Source: Planctomycetota bacterium
GTDB taxonomy: Bacteria; Planctomycetota; J058; JAJDCP01
Length of the DNA stretch: 64,000 nt
NCBI GenBank assembly: GCA_029260765.1
Contig: JAJDCP010000019.1
Coordinates: forward strand, 1 to 64,000
Direction: 5' to 3'
In this document: positions 42,398 to 51,791 of the stretch, piece after piece
Layout: each line of letters opens with the position of its first letter
Position numbering within the stretch: the stretch's first letter is position 1
The notes under the pieces: model-generated
What the model was told of the DNA's origin: nothing
What the model saw: only the letters and a program-made list of their open reading frames with translations
Databases searched by the model: none
Program-made: the position numbers and the translations under genes

Positions 42398-43825
42398 CTA
42401 TTCCCCGGTCGCTTCCCGCATCAGCTCAGGCGCCTCGCCCTCGCCCCCGAGCAGCATCGGCAGCTTGTCATTCGGCAGGCTGAGGATCAGCACATAGGTC
42501 GCGGTCAACCAACACGAGCCGACGGAGATGTCGGTGTTGTTCCCCATCGACAGGGTTTCTTCGGTGGGCGTCGAGGCAAAGGCCCCGTTCGGCAGACGCT
42601 GGCCCATCAGGTGCAAGCGGTAGGTGTCCATGTAGGCAGACCAGCTCTTCTTGCCCAACATATAGCTGGCCATCGCTCCCGAAAGCAGGTGCATCGCGGG
42701 CGACACGTGGCCCGCCTGCAGCGTGTCGAGCGTGCGGCTGTAGAAGGTGACCATGCGCTCGAAGAAGGGTTGGTCGGCAGCACCCACCGAGGCGTAGGCC
42801 AGAATCGCGCCGGCCGTACGCCCCGCCTCGCCGTGGCCCTTCTGGCCAGAGCGATCGGAATAGGCGACACCGCCGTCGGTCGAGGTCGACTCGATCCATT
42901 CCAGCCCGTTCGCCAAACGCTTGTCATCGACCTGCAGCTCAAGGCGCCGGGCGCTGCCCAGGCCGAGCAGCAGGTAGTTCATCACGATCTCGAGCTCGAG
43001 ATAGCCCAACGCATTGGGTCCCCCGGGACCGTGCGCCCAACCACCGCTCTGCTCCTGGTTGGCTTCGATCTTCTGCACGATCTGCTGACACTTGCCCATG
43101 ATCTCGGCGCTGCCGGTGCGGCGTGCCATCTCGGTGAGGAACATCAGGCCGTATCCCAGCTCCCAGTTCTCCTGATTCCAGTTGCCGCCCCCGCCGCCGC
43201 CCAGCCCGCCGAAGGGCGAGGCCTCGTCGACACCACAGTTGCGCATCACATACTGCAACGCGCGGTCGAGGGGGTTGCCGGGAGCTGGCTTGACGCCCGC
43301 CGCAAGGAACGCCAGCCCGCCCAGCGAAGTCGTTACGACCTTGCCCGTCTTCCCACCCAGCTCGGTGGGGAAGCAGCCATTGCCTTCCTGCTGATCGGCC
43401 AAAAAGGCCAGGCCGCGCTCGACGATCTGCTTGCACTTCTTGCATTTCTGGGGGCATTTGCTCGAGTGCTTGCCGAGTTTCTCGCTCGGAATCTCGAGCA
43501 GCTCGCGGTTGCCTCCACGCTCGACGCCCAGAACAGCGGGCTTGCCTTTGACCTCCGCCTTCTCGAGCTCGGCGATCACCTGCTCGATCTGCAGCCGGTC
43601 GCCCAGGGGCTGCTTGCCCGCCTGGATGATCTTGTCTCCGACCCGCAATCCCCCCTCGGCCGCCGCGCCGCCTTCATGGACTTTGCGCACGACCAGAGAA
43701 CCATCAGCGCCCAGTTCCGCGCCCGCGCCCATCACGCCGAGGTTCCAGTAGTCCTCTTGCGTGCCGAATTGTGCCGCCAGGGGCATGCCCAGCCCACAAA
43801 GGAGGATGCAGAGAAAGATGCGCAT
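42398..43825 (-). CDS. Secreted PDZ plus alpha-toroid (prenyltransferase-like) protein
   Basis: A 475-residue protein with a signal peptide (MRIFLCILLCGLGMPLAAQ) and GGAGACATCCT before the ATG. A PDZ domain covers about 45-115 (GSLVVRKVHEGGAAAEGGLR, VGDKIIQAGKQPL). A short Cys/Lys-rich linker follows (CPQKCKKCK), then helical toroid repeats of the terpenoid-cyclase/thioester-domain type (IVERGLAFLADQQEGNGCFP, LGYLELEIVMNYLLLGLG, GRTAGAILAYASVG). No thioester or catalytic motif is seen, so it is likely a binding scaffold. It diverges from the VIT/vWA gene at 43997. Confidence 0.8.
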   Translation of the reverse strand: MRIFLCILLCGLGMPLAAQFGTQEDYWNLGVMGAGAELGADGSLVVRKVHEGGAAAEGGLRVGDKIIQAGKQPLGDRLQIEQVIAELEKAEVKGKPAVLGVERGGNRELLEIPSEKLGKHSSKCPQKCKKCKQIVERGLAFLADQQEGNGCFPTELGGKTGKVVTTSLGGLAFLAAGVKPAPGNPLDRALQYVMRNCGVDEASPFGGLGGGGGGNWNQENWELGYGLMFLTEMARRTGSAEIMGKCQQIVQKIEANQEQSGGWAHGPGGPNALGYLELEIVMNYLLLGLGSARRLELQVDDKRLANGLEWIESTSTDGGVAYSDRSGQKGHGEAGRTAGAILAYASVGAADQPFFERMVTFYSRTLDTLQAGHVSPAMHLLSGAMASYMLGKKSWSAYMDTYRLHLMGQRLPNGAFASTPTEETLSMGNNTDISVGSCWLTATYVLILSLPNDKLPMLLGGEGEAPELMREATGE

Positions 43826-43996
43826 AGGATGTCTCCATCGTATTTCGATGCTGCTGTGTCGTAGGTGGTACGCGCCCCAGCATACAACGTTGGACGTGCC
43901 GGTTTACAATGCGGTTACACCGCAAGACCCCTCCCCAGGCTAGACTGGCAGAGTATCCCGGCGGTTCGTCCGCCCCGTGTTCGCAGAGGAGCCCCT

Positions 43997-46246
43997 ATGC
44001 GTTACAGCACTTTTTGCCTGCTCGTTTTGCTCACAGCCGGCTTGACCGTCTCGGCCCAGCACGTGCCCGAGGCGTCCCAGCGTCCGCTGGCCTCCAACGT
44101 CGTCGTCCCCCAATCTCGCTCATTCCGCGCCAACGCGGCGGCCACGGTGGTGATCACCCGCGTCGAGGCGCGGGTCCACATCCTCGAGCAGGTGGCGACC
44201 ACGGTGATCGATGTCCACCTCTCGAATCCTGGCGGGGTCCAGCAAGAGGCCGAGTTGATCTTGCCGGTCCCTGACGGGGCGGTCGTGCGCGGCTTCGACT
44301 TCGAGGGCGCAGCCAGCGAGCCCACCGCCGAGCTGCTCGACCGTGAGCAGGCGCGCCTGCTGTACGATTCGATCGTCGCCAAGCTGCGTGACCCCGCGCT
44401 GCTCGAGTTCGTCGGCTACAACCTGATCCGCTCGAGTGTGTTCCCCGTCGAAGCCGGCGGCACGCAGCGCATCCGGCTGACCTATGAGACTCTGCTGACC
44501 CGCGACGGTGGGCGCGTCGACTACGTGCTGCCGCGTTCGGAGTCGGTGGAGTACATGATTCCATGGCAGGTGCATGTGCAGGTCAAAGCCGCCCAGGCGA
44601 TCTCGACGGTCTACTCTCCCAGCCACTCCGGGGCGACCACCCGCCTGGGACCTCAGAGCTTTGAGATCCAACTCGGCGAACAGATCTTTGCTGAGCAGCC
44701 CGGCCCCTTCTTGCTCAGCTACCTGCTGGAAGAAGAAGGCGTCTCGGCCAGCCTGCTCGCTTTCCCCGATCCCAAGATCGGCGGCGGCTACTTCCTGCTG
44801 TTGGCGGGGTTGCCCGCCGCGCCCGAAGAGATGGGCCAGGGCATGCGGCGCGATGTCACCCTGGTGCTCGACCGCTCGGGAAGCATGAACGGCGAGAAGA
44901 TCGAGCAGGTTCGTGAGGCGGCCCTGCAGATTCTGGCAGGACTCGAGGAAGGCGAGAGCTTCAACATCATCGTCTACAACGATGCCGTCGACAGTTTCGC
45001 CGAGCACTCGGTGCTCAAGAGCCCCGAGACCGTAGAGGCCGCCCGTGAGTACCTCAAGACGGTCAAGGCCCGCGGCGGCACGAACATCTATGGAGCGCTG
45101 ACCGAGGCCCTGCGCAGCGAGCCGCAGGCCGAGAGTCTGCCGATGCTGCTGTTCCTGACCGATGGCCTGCCGACGGTGGGCAGCACCTCCGAAGTCGAGA
45201 TCCGTGATCTGGCGCTACACGCCAACCCCTACGAGCGCCGTATCTACACCTTCGGCGTGGGGGTCGACGTCAACACGCCCCTGCTGGAGAAGATCGCCAC
45301 CGAGAGCCGTGCCGCCGCGACCTTCGTGCTCCCCCACGAAGACGTCGAGGTCAAAGTGGCCAGCGTGTTCCGGCGTCTGTGCGGCCCGGTGTTGGCCGAG
45401 CCCGAGCTGCGGGTCGCGCCCCAGGCCTCGGGCGTTCTAAGGGTGCGCGAGCTGCTGCCCCAACGCTTGCCGGACCTGTTCGACGGCGATCAGCTGGTGA
45501 TGATCGGCAAGTACCTGGGAGATGAGCCCCTCGACTTCACACTCAAGGGCAACTTCCTCGGCAACCAGCGGGTCTTCCAGTTCACCTTCGACCTGGCCCG
45601 CGCGACCACCAGGAACGCTTTCGTGCCGCGCCTGTGGGCCAGCCGTAAGATCGCACTGCTGATCGATGCCGTGCGGCAGCTGGGTGCGGTGCGCACGCAG
45701 TACGGGACGCAGGGCAAGGAGGCCGGCCTCGAAGAGCTGGTCACCGAGATCGTCAAGCTGTCGAAGGAGTTCGGCATCTTGACCGAGTACACGGCCTTCC
45801 TGGCCCGCGAGGGCGTGACGCTCGACACCTTCGAAGGCTGGGCCGCGACCTGTGAGGACAACCTGCGCGACCGGGCGATGAACACGCGCTCGGGGCTGTC
45901 ATCGGTCAACCAGGACCTCAACAATGGTCAGCAGCGGCGCCAGGTAGTGCTCAACGGCGGCAACTTCTTCTATGACGAGAACATGAACCGGGCGGCGATC
46001 ACCAGCGTGCAGCAGGTCTGCGATCTGGCCTTCTTCCGGCGGGGCGACAACTGGGTCGACAGCCGCCTGCTCGGAAACGAGGCGGGAGAGGCTCCGCGCG
46101 AGATCGTGTTCGGCTCTGTGGAGTTCCTGGAGCTGGCCACGCGGCTCGCTGACGAGAACCGCCAGGGCTGCATTGCGCTGCAGGGGGACATCCTGTTGGA
46201 GATCGACGGCCAGCCCGTGCTGATCAAGGGTCCACAACAGCCCTGA
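43997..46246 (+). CDS. Secreted VIT and vWA domain protein (ITIH-like)
   Basis: A 749-residue protein with a signal peptide (MRYSTFCLLVLLTAGLTVSAQ); the ATG follows CAGAGGAGCCCCT. A VIT domain spans about 40-190 (VRGFDFEGAASEPTAELLDR and VFPVEAGGTQRIRLTYETLL). The vWA domain (about 285-460) has a complete MIDAS: DRSGSM at 292-297, GGTNIYGAL and LTDGLPTVG. The C-terminal region is ITIH-like with a final unknown domain. Such proteins bind other proteins or matrix through a metal ion outside the cell. Confidence 0.9.
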   Translation: MRYSTFCLLVLLTAGLTVSAQHVPEASQRPLASNVVVPQSRSFRANAAATVVITRVEARVHILEQVATTVIDVHLSNPGGVQQEAELILPVPDGAVVRGFDFEGAASEPTAELLDREQARLLYDSIVAKLRDPALLEFVGYNLIRSSVFPVEAGGTQRIRLTYETLLTRDGGRVDYVLPRSESVEYMIPWQVHVQVKAAQAISTVYSPSHSGATTRLGPQSFEIQLGEQIFAEQPGPFLLSYLLEEEGVSASLLAFPDPKIGGGYFLLLAGLPAAPEEMGQGMRRDVTLVLDRSGSMNGEKIEQVREAALQILAGLEEGESFNIIVYNDAVDSFAEHSVLKSPETVEAAREYLKTVKARGGTNIYGALTEALRSEPQAESLPMLLFLTDGLPTVGSTSEVEIRDLALHANPYERRIYTFGVGVDVNTPLLEKIATESRAAATFVLPHEDVEVKVASVFRRLCGPVLAEPELRVAPQASGVLRVRELLPQRLPDLFDGDQLVMIGKYLGDEPLDFTLKGNFLGNQRVFQFTFDLARATTRNAFVPRLWASRKIALLIDAVRQLGAVRTQYGTQGKEAGLEELVTEIVKLSKEFGILTEYTAFLAREGVTLDTFEGWAATCEDNLRDRAMNTRSGLSSVNQDLNNGQQRRQVVLNGGNFFYDENMNRAAITSVQQVCDLAFFRRGDNWVDSRLLGNEAGEAPREIVFGSVEFLELATRLADENRQGCIALQGDILLEIDGQPVLIKGPQQP

Positions 46247-46316
46247 GCGCAGCTCGACCTCTGGAGCGGGCCGCGCATTTCGCGTACATCGGGAGGACCC
46301 CCGCCGGAGGCTGCCG

Positions 46317-47153
46317 ATGGCCCGCAAGCTCTTCCTGACCGCCCTCCTTTGCGCTGCGGCATGTGTGCTCGCTCGGCCGGCAGCCGAAGCCATCCACCAG
46401 CTACTGGGCCACGGCCTGCTGGGCCGCACGCTGGGGGCGCACGTCGATCAGGTGCTGCCAGACCTCTATAGCCCGGAGCGGCTCGCGGCCCGCATCGAGC
46501 AGGACGGCCTGCACGAGCTGGGCTTTCAGCTGAGCGGCAGTGTGTTGGTTTGTGCCCTGGCGTTGCTGGTCTTGCTCTCCAGCCGCATGCTGTTCTCGCG
46601 TCCGATCCGCCTGGTGCTCTGGTGCGCGGCGGGTTTCGCGCTGATCAACGAGCTGGCGACTGCGAGCTTCGAGGCCTTTGCTGCCCGGGGCGACATCGGG
46701 ATCGCGCTGGCCCGCCTCACTGACCGAGTGCTGATCCACAATGCCGTCGGCGCCGTCCTTGCGGTGACATGTGTGGCCGCCACGGATGCTTGGCTGCGGC
46801 ACGTGCTGGTCGGTGCGCGAGGCTATTGTGGAGTGCTGACCGGGGCGCGGCGGCCCGCCTTTCTTCTGATCTGTGTGCTGGGGATCTTGCTGCTGCAGGC
46901 CCCCGCGGCGCTGCTGCCGGTGGTGGGCCGCCCGGCATTGGAGATCGCGGCCCGCAACCACCCGCTCGAGTTGATCTTCTATCTGGACCTGCCTGGGACG
47001 CTCGCGATTCTACTGCTCGGGTTGCGGCCGCGGGTCTCGGGCCTGCCTACGCCACGGCCTCTCGCCTGGTGGAAGCCGTGCGGGCTGGCTCTTGTGGCTG
47101 CTGGAGCGTGCCTGGCCTGGCAGAGCTTCCTGGCTGCCGGAGTGCGCCTGTGA
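46317..47153 (+). CDS. Hypothetical polytopic membrane protein
   Basis: A 278-residue protein with GGAGG before the ATG and about six hydrophobic helices (LFLTALLCAAACVLA, GSVLVCALALLVLLSS, LVLWCAAGFALINELA, AFLLICVLGILLLQAPAALL and others). No catalytic motif or family is recognised. It is 70 bases after the VIT/vWA gene on the same strand. Confidence 0.65.
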   Translation: MARKLFLTALLCAAACVLARPAAEAIHQLLGHGLLGRTLGAHVDQVLPDLYSPERLAARIEQDGLHELGFQLSGSVLVCALALLVLLSSRMLFSRPIRLVLWCAAGFALINELATASFEAFAARGDIGIALARLTDRVLIHNAVGAVLAVTCVAATDAWLRHVLVGARGYCGVLTGARRPAFLLICVLGILLLQAPAALLPVVGRPALEIAARNHPLELIFYLDLPGTLAILLLGLRPRVSGLPTPRPLAWWKPCGLALVAAGACLAWQSFLAAGVRL

Positions 47154-47222
47154 GGATTCTTGGCGCGCGACTCCGCGTCAGCCCCTATCATTAGTAGCAA
47201 ACTCCGTGCAGGAGAAGTGGCG

Positions 47223-48413
47223 GTGCCGCAGCCGAACCTGGGTGAGATCCTCCGCGACGCGGACAACGTGCTGAAGCAGTACCAGGAGAACATCCGGCAG
47301 CGCCTGCGCATGCGCTTGAATCCGATCCCCCTGCGCGCCAGTGTTGAGCGGCGCATCAACCAGCTGGTGGGCCAGCTGGAAGAGCTGATGCGCACCCTGG
47401 ACAGGCAAATGCGCAGCCTGCCTGCGTCCCACAGAGCCGGCCCGCGGCAACAGCGCGACTACATCCGCACCATGCGGGATGGCATCCTCGGACGCTTTGG
47501 CGGCCTGACGAGCTGGGCCGCGCAGTCGGTCGGAAGCGTCAGCCGGGTAGCCGCAGGGCCCGGGGCAGAAGCCCACCGTTGGGCGCAAACGCGCCTGCAA
47601 AAGGCGATCGACGAGCTGCCCGCTTGGGGCACCAACGAGGCCGAGCGGCAGCTCGAACGGGGCATCCGCAAGGCTTTGGACTCGCTGTTGCCCGACGAGC
47701 TGGTGCAGCCTGACCAACGCGGCGACCTGCGCACTGCGAGGCGCGCCACCGCCGACGTACTCTACCGCGAGATCCGGCAGCTGCCGCTGGTGCGCGACAC
47801 CTTCAAGATCATCGAAGGGGTGCTGGGCCGCATCGGCCGCTTCTTCGAGGCGCGCTTGCCCATCCTGCGCTCGAACATCGCGATGCGCGAGCGCATCCAG
47901 CTGGCCGGCCGGGTGGATGCCCGCAGCATGCAGGATGGCCTGCGGACGGCCGGTCGGCAGTGGAATGGGGCAGCCACAGAAGCTGAACGTTCGCTGCGCA
48001 ACATGGTGCAGGAAGACCGGATCCGTGTGCGGGGCCGCTTCAGCTTGAGACCGAAGCTGGTGCTCGACCCGTCGCGCTTCTTCCTCGACAAGATCAGCGC
48101 CAGCGCCGGCATCGAGGTGAAAAACCACAGCTTCAGATTCCGCTTCGATGTCGAGGTCAAGATCGACAACCCGCTGCCCCTGAATGATTCCACGCGTTTC
48201 AGCGTCAAGCCGCGCGCCGAGCTGCGCCTCGGCCGCAACTGGAACATCTTCGCAGAGATGGAAGCGTCACGCGGGCGCCGCGGCAACTGGACTCCGCGCG
48301 CCGGGGCCGGCGTGGGCTTCAGGTCTGACGACGGACGCGTCGGCGCGCATGCCGGCTGGTCGTTCAGCGACGGTGAGCACCGAGGCACCTTCAGCCTCGA
48401 AATCAAGTTCTGA
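47223..48413 (+). CDS. Hypothetical protein, helical N-terminus and beta-barrel-like C-terminus
   Basis: A 396-residue protein if it starts at the GTG at 47223, which has AGGAG nine bases upstream; an ATG at 47160 is in frame but lacks a site. Residues 1-270 are helical, rich in Arg, Gln and Leu, with coiled-coil character. The last 110 residues alternate polar and hydrophobic residues with regular turns (FRFRFDVEVKIDNPLPLND, KPRAELRLGRNWNIFAEMEA, GAGVGFRSDDGRVGAHAGW) and end in Phe (FSLEIKF), the signature of outer-membrane barrel strands. No signal peptide is visible, which argues against simple export. Confidence 0.6.
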   Translation: MPQPNLGEILRDADNVLKQYQENIRQRLRMRLNPIPLRASVERRINQLVGQLEELMRTLDRQMRSLPASHRAGPRQQRDYIRTMRDGILGRFGGLTSWAAQSVGSVSRVAAGPGAEAHRWAQTRLQKAIDELPAWGTNEAERQLERGIRKALDSLLPDELVQPDQRGDLRTARRATADVLYREIRQLPLVRDTFKIIEGVLGRIGRFFEARLPILRSNIAMRERIQLAGRVDARSMQDGLRTAGRQWNGAATEAERSLRNMVQEDRIRVRGRFSLRPKLVLDPSRFFLDKISASAGIEVKNHSFRFRFDVEVKIDNPLPLNDSTRFSVKPRAELRLGRNWNIFAEMEASRGRRGNWTPRAGAGVGFRSDDGRVGAHAGWSFSDGEHRGTFSLEIKF

Positions 48414-48497
48414 GCCTCGTTCTCGTTCCTTCCTCTCGCATTTGCGTCTTGGGTGGATGCTGGGTAGCTTGTTACCCGCCATCTTCTGGAGACACTC

Positions 48498-49649
48498 ATG
48501 GCCTATACGACAGTCACCCGCACCGGGCTCGGGGGCAACCTGGGCAAGAGCCTCGGCTCAGCGCTGTTTGGCATCATCTTGTTTCTGGGCAGCTTCGCCC
48601 TGCTCTGGTTCAACGAGGGGCGCGCGGTGCGGCGCGCCCAGGACCTCGAAGAAGGCGCCAGCACGGCGATCAGCGTCGATGCCAGCGCTCTCGAGGCCGC
48701 CAACGAAGGCAAGCTGATCCACACCAGCGGCCGCGCCACTACAGACGAGCAGTTGCAAGACGACGCCTTCGGTGTCAGCGCCCAGGTTCTCAAGCTCAAG
48801 CGCAAAGTCGAAATGTACCAGTGGAAGGAGCGCAGCGAGAAGAAGACCCGCAAGCGCGTGGGTGGAGGCTCGGAGACGACCACCAGCTACTCCTACCACG
48901 AAGTCTGGGCCGAAGAGCGCATCAACTCGAGCGCTTTCGAGAACCCCGGCTACGACAACCCGATGCTGCCGATCAGCTCGCAGACTCAGGTGGCGGAGAC
49001 GGTCGAGCTGGGCGCCTTTACGCTCTCGAGCGGCCTGGTGGGCAGCATCAATGCCTGGTCGAAGTTGCCTCCGCCGGTAGAGGCCGGCGCGCTCCCGGCC
49101 GCCATCGCAGACCGGGCCCGCAGCACCACCGATGGCTGGTTTGTCGGAGACCCCCAGAATCCGATGATCGGCGACCTGCGGATCGGATTCGAGGTTGTCG
49201 AGCCGACCGATGTCAGCGTGCTGGCACAGCAGGTGGGCAACCATCTTTCCCCGTACAAGACCTCGAGCGGCGGCACGCTCGAAGAGCTCAAGCTGGGAAC
49301 CCTGAGTCTCGAGGCGATGGTGCAGATCCTGCAGGATGAGAACACCATGCTCACCTGGTTGCTGCGCTTCGGCGGCTTCCTGATGATGGCCATCGGCCTG
49401 GCGATGCTGTTCTCGCCTCTGGTCGCCCTGGGAGACATCATCCCGTTTGTCGGCAGCCTGGTTGGCGCGGGAGTGATGCTCTTCGCGGGGGTCGTCTCCA
49501 TCGGCCTGAGTCTACTGACCATCTCGGCAGCCTGGATCTTCTACCGCCCGCTGGTGGGGATTCCTCTCGCCCTGGTGGCAGTCGCAGGGCTGGTCTTCGT
49601 GGTCCGCAAGGGCGGCCAGGCCCGCGCAGCCAAAGCCGCCCAGGGCTGA
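48498..49649 (+). CDS. TMEM43/LUMA family membrane protein
   Basis: A 383-residue protein with one N-terminal helix (LFGIILFLGSFALLWFNEG) and three to four C-terminal helices starting TWLLRFGGFLMMAIGLAMLF. The sequence after helix 1, NEGRAVRRAQDLEEG, matches the conserved LUMA start, as do LIHTSGRATTDE and YQWKERSEKKTRKRVGGGSE in the large soluble domain. TMEM43 proteins are eukaryotic nuclear-envelope proteins with many bacterial homologues of unknown role. The ATG follows TGGAGACACTC. Confidence 0.92.
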   Translation: MAYTTVTRTGLGGNLGKSLGSALFGIILFLGSFALLWFNEGRAVRRAQDLEEGASTAISVDASALEAANEGKLIHTSGRATTDEQLQDDAFGVSAQVLKLKRKVEMYQWKERSEKKTRKRVGGGSETTTSYSYHEVWAEERINSSAFENPGYDNPMLPISSQTQVAETVELGAFTLSSGLVGSINAWSKLPPPVEAGALPAAIADRARSTTDGWFVGDPQNPMIGDLRIGFEVVEPTDVSVLAQQVGNHLSPYKTSSGGTLEELKLGTLSLEAMVQILQDENTMLTWLLRFGGFLMMAIGLAMLFSPLVALGDIIPFVGSLVGAGVMLFAGVVSIGLSLLTISAAWIFYRPLVGIPLALVAVAGLVFVVRKGGQARAAKAAQG

Positions 49650-49726
49650 GGCCCGCGGACGCTACCAGGTTCCCACACACAAGCATTTCGAAATAAAGCT
49701 GGACCCGGGGAGAGCACGCGCTAGGA

Positions 49727-49752
49727 TTGGTCCAACCAATTGGTCGAACCAG
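49727..49752 (+). promoter_or_regulatory. Tandem GntR/FadR-type operators
   Basis: TTGGTCCAACCAA (49727-49739) and TTGGTCGAACCAG (49740-49752) are directly adjacent palindromes of the TGGT-N3-ACCA type bound by FadR/PdhR-class regulators. They end eight bases before the ATG of the GntR gene, so bound protein would block transcription: clear autorepression architecture. Confidence 0.75.
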
Positions 49753-49760
49753 TTTGAGGA

Positions 49761-50465
49761 ATGCGCGTGTCCCCTTTGACCAAACAAGCCAGCGTCGTCG
49801 ACCAACTGCTCGGCGACATCCTGACGGGTACCTATCCCGCTGGCTCGCGACTGCCTGCCGAGCGAGAGTTGGCCGAGAGGCTGCACGCCTCGCGAGGCAC
49901 ACTGCGGGAAGGACTGCGCAAACTCGAGGCTCTCGGCGTCGTCGAGGCGCGCCGCGGATCGGGCATCGAGGTGCTCGACTTCCGCAAGAACGGCCGGGTC
50001 GGGCTGATTCCAGCCTTCCTCAAGGCCGGCGCTCCCGGCACCAACCCGCTGCTCGTGTTGGCAGATCTGCTCTATCTGCGCCGGGTGCTCGCCCGCGAGG
50101 TGGTCGTGATGGCTGCCCGCCGGGCGGAGGCTGACGCCATCGAGCGCGTCCGTGTCGCGGTCGGTGAAGCCTGGCAGCTGCGCGCTGACCCCTTGGCCTT
50201 CGCCACCGCCGACTTCGAAGCCTTCGGTGAGCTGGCACGCGCCACCGGTTTCCTGCCCCTGGTCTGGATGTTCAACACCTACCGCGAAACTGTCCGCGAG
50301 CTCGTCAGCCTGGCCGGCCCTCCGCCGGCCGATCCCGACTATGCTCGCACCATGTATGCCACACTCGATGCGATCACGGCCGGGGAAGGCGAGCAGGCCC
50401 AGGAGATCCTGGACACCTACTACGCCCGCCTGGACCGTGTGCTTCTAGGGGGCAGTCAGGATTGA
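49761..50465 (+). CDS. GntR-family (FadR subfamily) regulator
   Basis: A 234-residue regulator. The winged helix reads VVDQLLGDILTGTYPAGSRL, PAERELAERLHASRGTLREG and LRKLEALGVVEARRGSGIEV, the classic GntR signature. The helical C-terminal domain (about 85-230) is FCD/FadR-like and would bind a small acid or acyl-CoA. GTG at 49767 is an alternative start with better spacing from TGAGGA. It is preceded by tandem operators and followed by the SDR gene set, which may be its targets. Confidence 0.92.
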   Translation: MRVSPLTKQASVVDQLLGDILTGTYPAGSRLPAERELAERLHASRGTLREGLRKLEALGVVEARRGSGIEVLDFRKNGRVGLIPAFLKAGAPGTNPLLVLADLLYLRRVLAREVVVMAARRAEADAIERVRVAVGEAWQLRADPLAFATADFEAFGELARATGFLPLVWMFNTYRETVRELVSLAGPPPADPDYARTMYATLDAITAGEGEQAQEILDTYYARLDRVLLGGSQD

Positions 50466-50494
50466 TTTCAATGGTTGAATCGGAGGATGCGATC

Positions 50495-50743
50495 ATGGGT
50501 TCTTACAGCGAGGCTACGAATCTACCGAAGACCACCGAGGTGCCGAAGGCGACTCCGAAAGCTGCGAGAGTGAGCCGGCGCGGCTTGTCCCAAGGGGAAC
50601 GAAGCAGCTTTCGTCACCCGCGCGAAGCGCGGATCAACAAGAACATAGAACGTGGCCCGCCATACAAGACGGTTAGCGCTTGTGATCATGAGACGACCAA
50701 TGATTGGATTGAATCGATCAACTCATGTCTGATGGGCCACTAG
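50495..50743 (+). CDS. Doubtful small open frame, lower G+C than its surroundings
   Basis: An 82-residue frame whose ATG has CGGAGG nine bases upstream. The product is basic, hydrophilic and without a known family (KTTEVPKATPKAARVSRRGL). Codon use is unlike the flanking genes and the DNA is noticeably A+T-richer, so it may be transferred, spurious or a leader. It fills the 288-base gap between the GntR and SDR genes. Confidence 0.3.
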   Translation: MGSYSEATNLPKTTEVPKATPKAARVSRRGLSQGERSSFRHPREARINKNIERGPPYKTVSACDHETTNDWIESINSCLMGH

Positions 50744-50753
50744 GAGGAGAACC

Positions 50754-51791
50754 GTGAAACCCACCTGTCTGGTCACCGGCGCGTCCGGCTTTATCGGCAC
50801 CCACGTGGTCGAGACCCTCGTCCGCGAGGGCTTCTGCGTGCGCGCCACCGACCTTCCGGACGCCTTGCGCGCCGACGACCGAGCCCGCGGCCGCTTCCCC
50901 AGCGTGCTGCGCGGTCTGGGCGACAAGGTCGAGATCGTCCCTTCGGATATGACCGATCCCGATAGCCTGCGAGGTCTGGCTGACGGCATCGACTACGTCT
51001 TTCATGTCGCTGCCATCTTCTCGTATTCGGCGCCGCGTGAGGCGTTGTTCCGCGTCAACGTCGAGGGCACCCGCAATCTGCTGCAGGAGATCACCGGCAA
51101 GGTTCAACGCGCCGTGGTCTGGGGTGCCGGCGGAGTCTACGGCTTCGACTACGAAGGCCCGCTCGACGAAGAGCTGCCCGCCAAGCCCGAGAACAACTAC
51201 CTCGCCTCCAAGGCAGCGCAGGAAGATCTGGTGCGGGCCTGGGGACGCGAGCACGGCCTGTCCTACGCCATCATCCGTCCCACGACGGTCTACGGACCGC
51301 GGGCGGTCTATGGCGGCGGCCAACTGATCATGGATCCAGCCAAACAGAAAGTGCTCGGGCTGCCACGCAACTTCGATGCGCGTATCCCGTTTGTGCATGT
51401 CGAAGATGTCGCGCGCGCCGCCGTTCACCTGGCGATCACCCCCGAAGCCGGGGAAGCGACCTACAACGTCAATGATGACACGAAGATCTCGACCTACGAG
51501 TACATGCAATACCTGTCACGGCTGCTCGGACGTCCTTTTGTGCCGCTGCCTCCCATCCCCATCCAGGGGCTGCGCAAGGTCCTGGTGCAGGTCGCCCGCG
51601 TCGGCCAGACCCTCGGCAAACGCTTCGGCTTCAACTCACCTCTGGAGGCTGACAGCATCAACTATCTCGGCCGCGAGTTCGAAGTCCCCAACCGCCGCCT
51701 GAAGGCGACCGGCTTCCAGTTCCGCTACCCCGAAGCCCGCGAGGGCATCCGTGACACTCTAGCCTGGTATAAGAAGGAGGGTTGGCTGTGA
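50754..51791 (+). CDS. Extended SDR: NAD(P)-dependent epimerase/dehydratase family
   Basis: A 345-residue protein starting at GTG after AGGAGGAGAACC. The dinucleotide loop is TGASGFIGTHVVETL. The catalytic Tyr-x3-Lys is in NNYLASKAAQEDLV, and the family's RPTTVYGPR segment follows. The C-terminal half has FVHVEDVARAAVHLA, as in 3-beta-hydroxysteroid dehydrogenase/isomerase-like and sugar epimerase enzymes. The substrate is not clear. The stop overlaps the GTG of the next gene. Confidence 0.88.
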   Translation: MKPTCLVTGASGFIGTHVVETLVREGFCVRATDLPDALRADDRARGRFPSVLRGLGDKVEIVPSDMTDPDSLRGLADGIDYVFHVAAIFSYSAPREALFRVNVEGTRNLLQEITGKVQRAVVWGAGGVYGFDYEGPLDEELPAKPENNYLASKAAQEDLVRAWGREHGLSYAIIRPTTVYGPRAVYGGGQLIMDPAKQKVLGLPRNFDARIPFVHVEDVARAAVHLAITPEAGEATYNVNDDTKISTYEYMQYLSRLLGRPFVPLPPIPIQGLRKVLVQVARVGQTLGKRFGFNSPLEADSINYLGREFEVPNRRLKATGFQFRYPEAREGIRDTLAWYKKEGWL

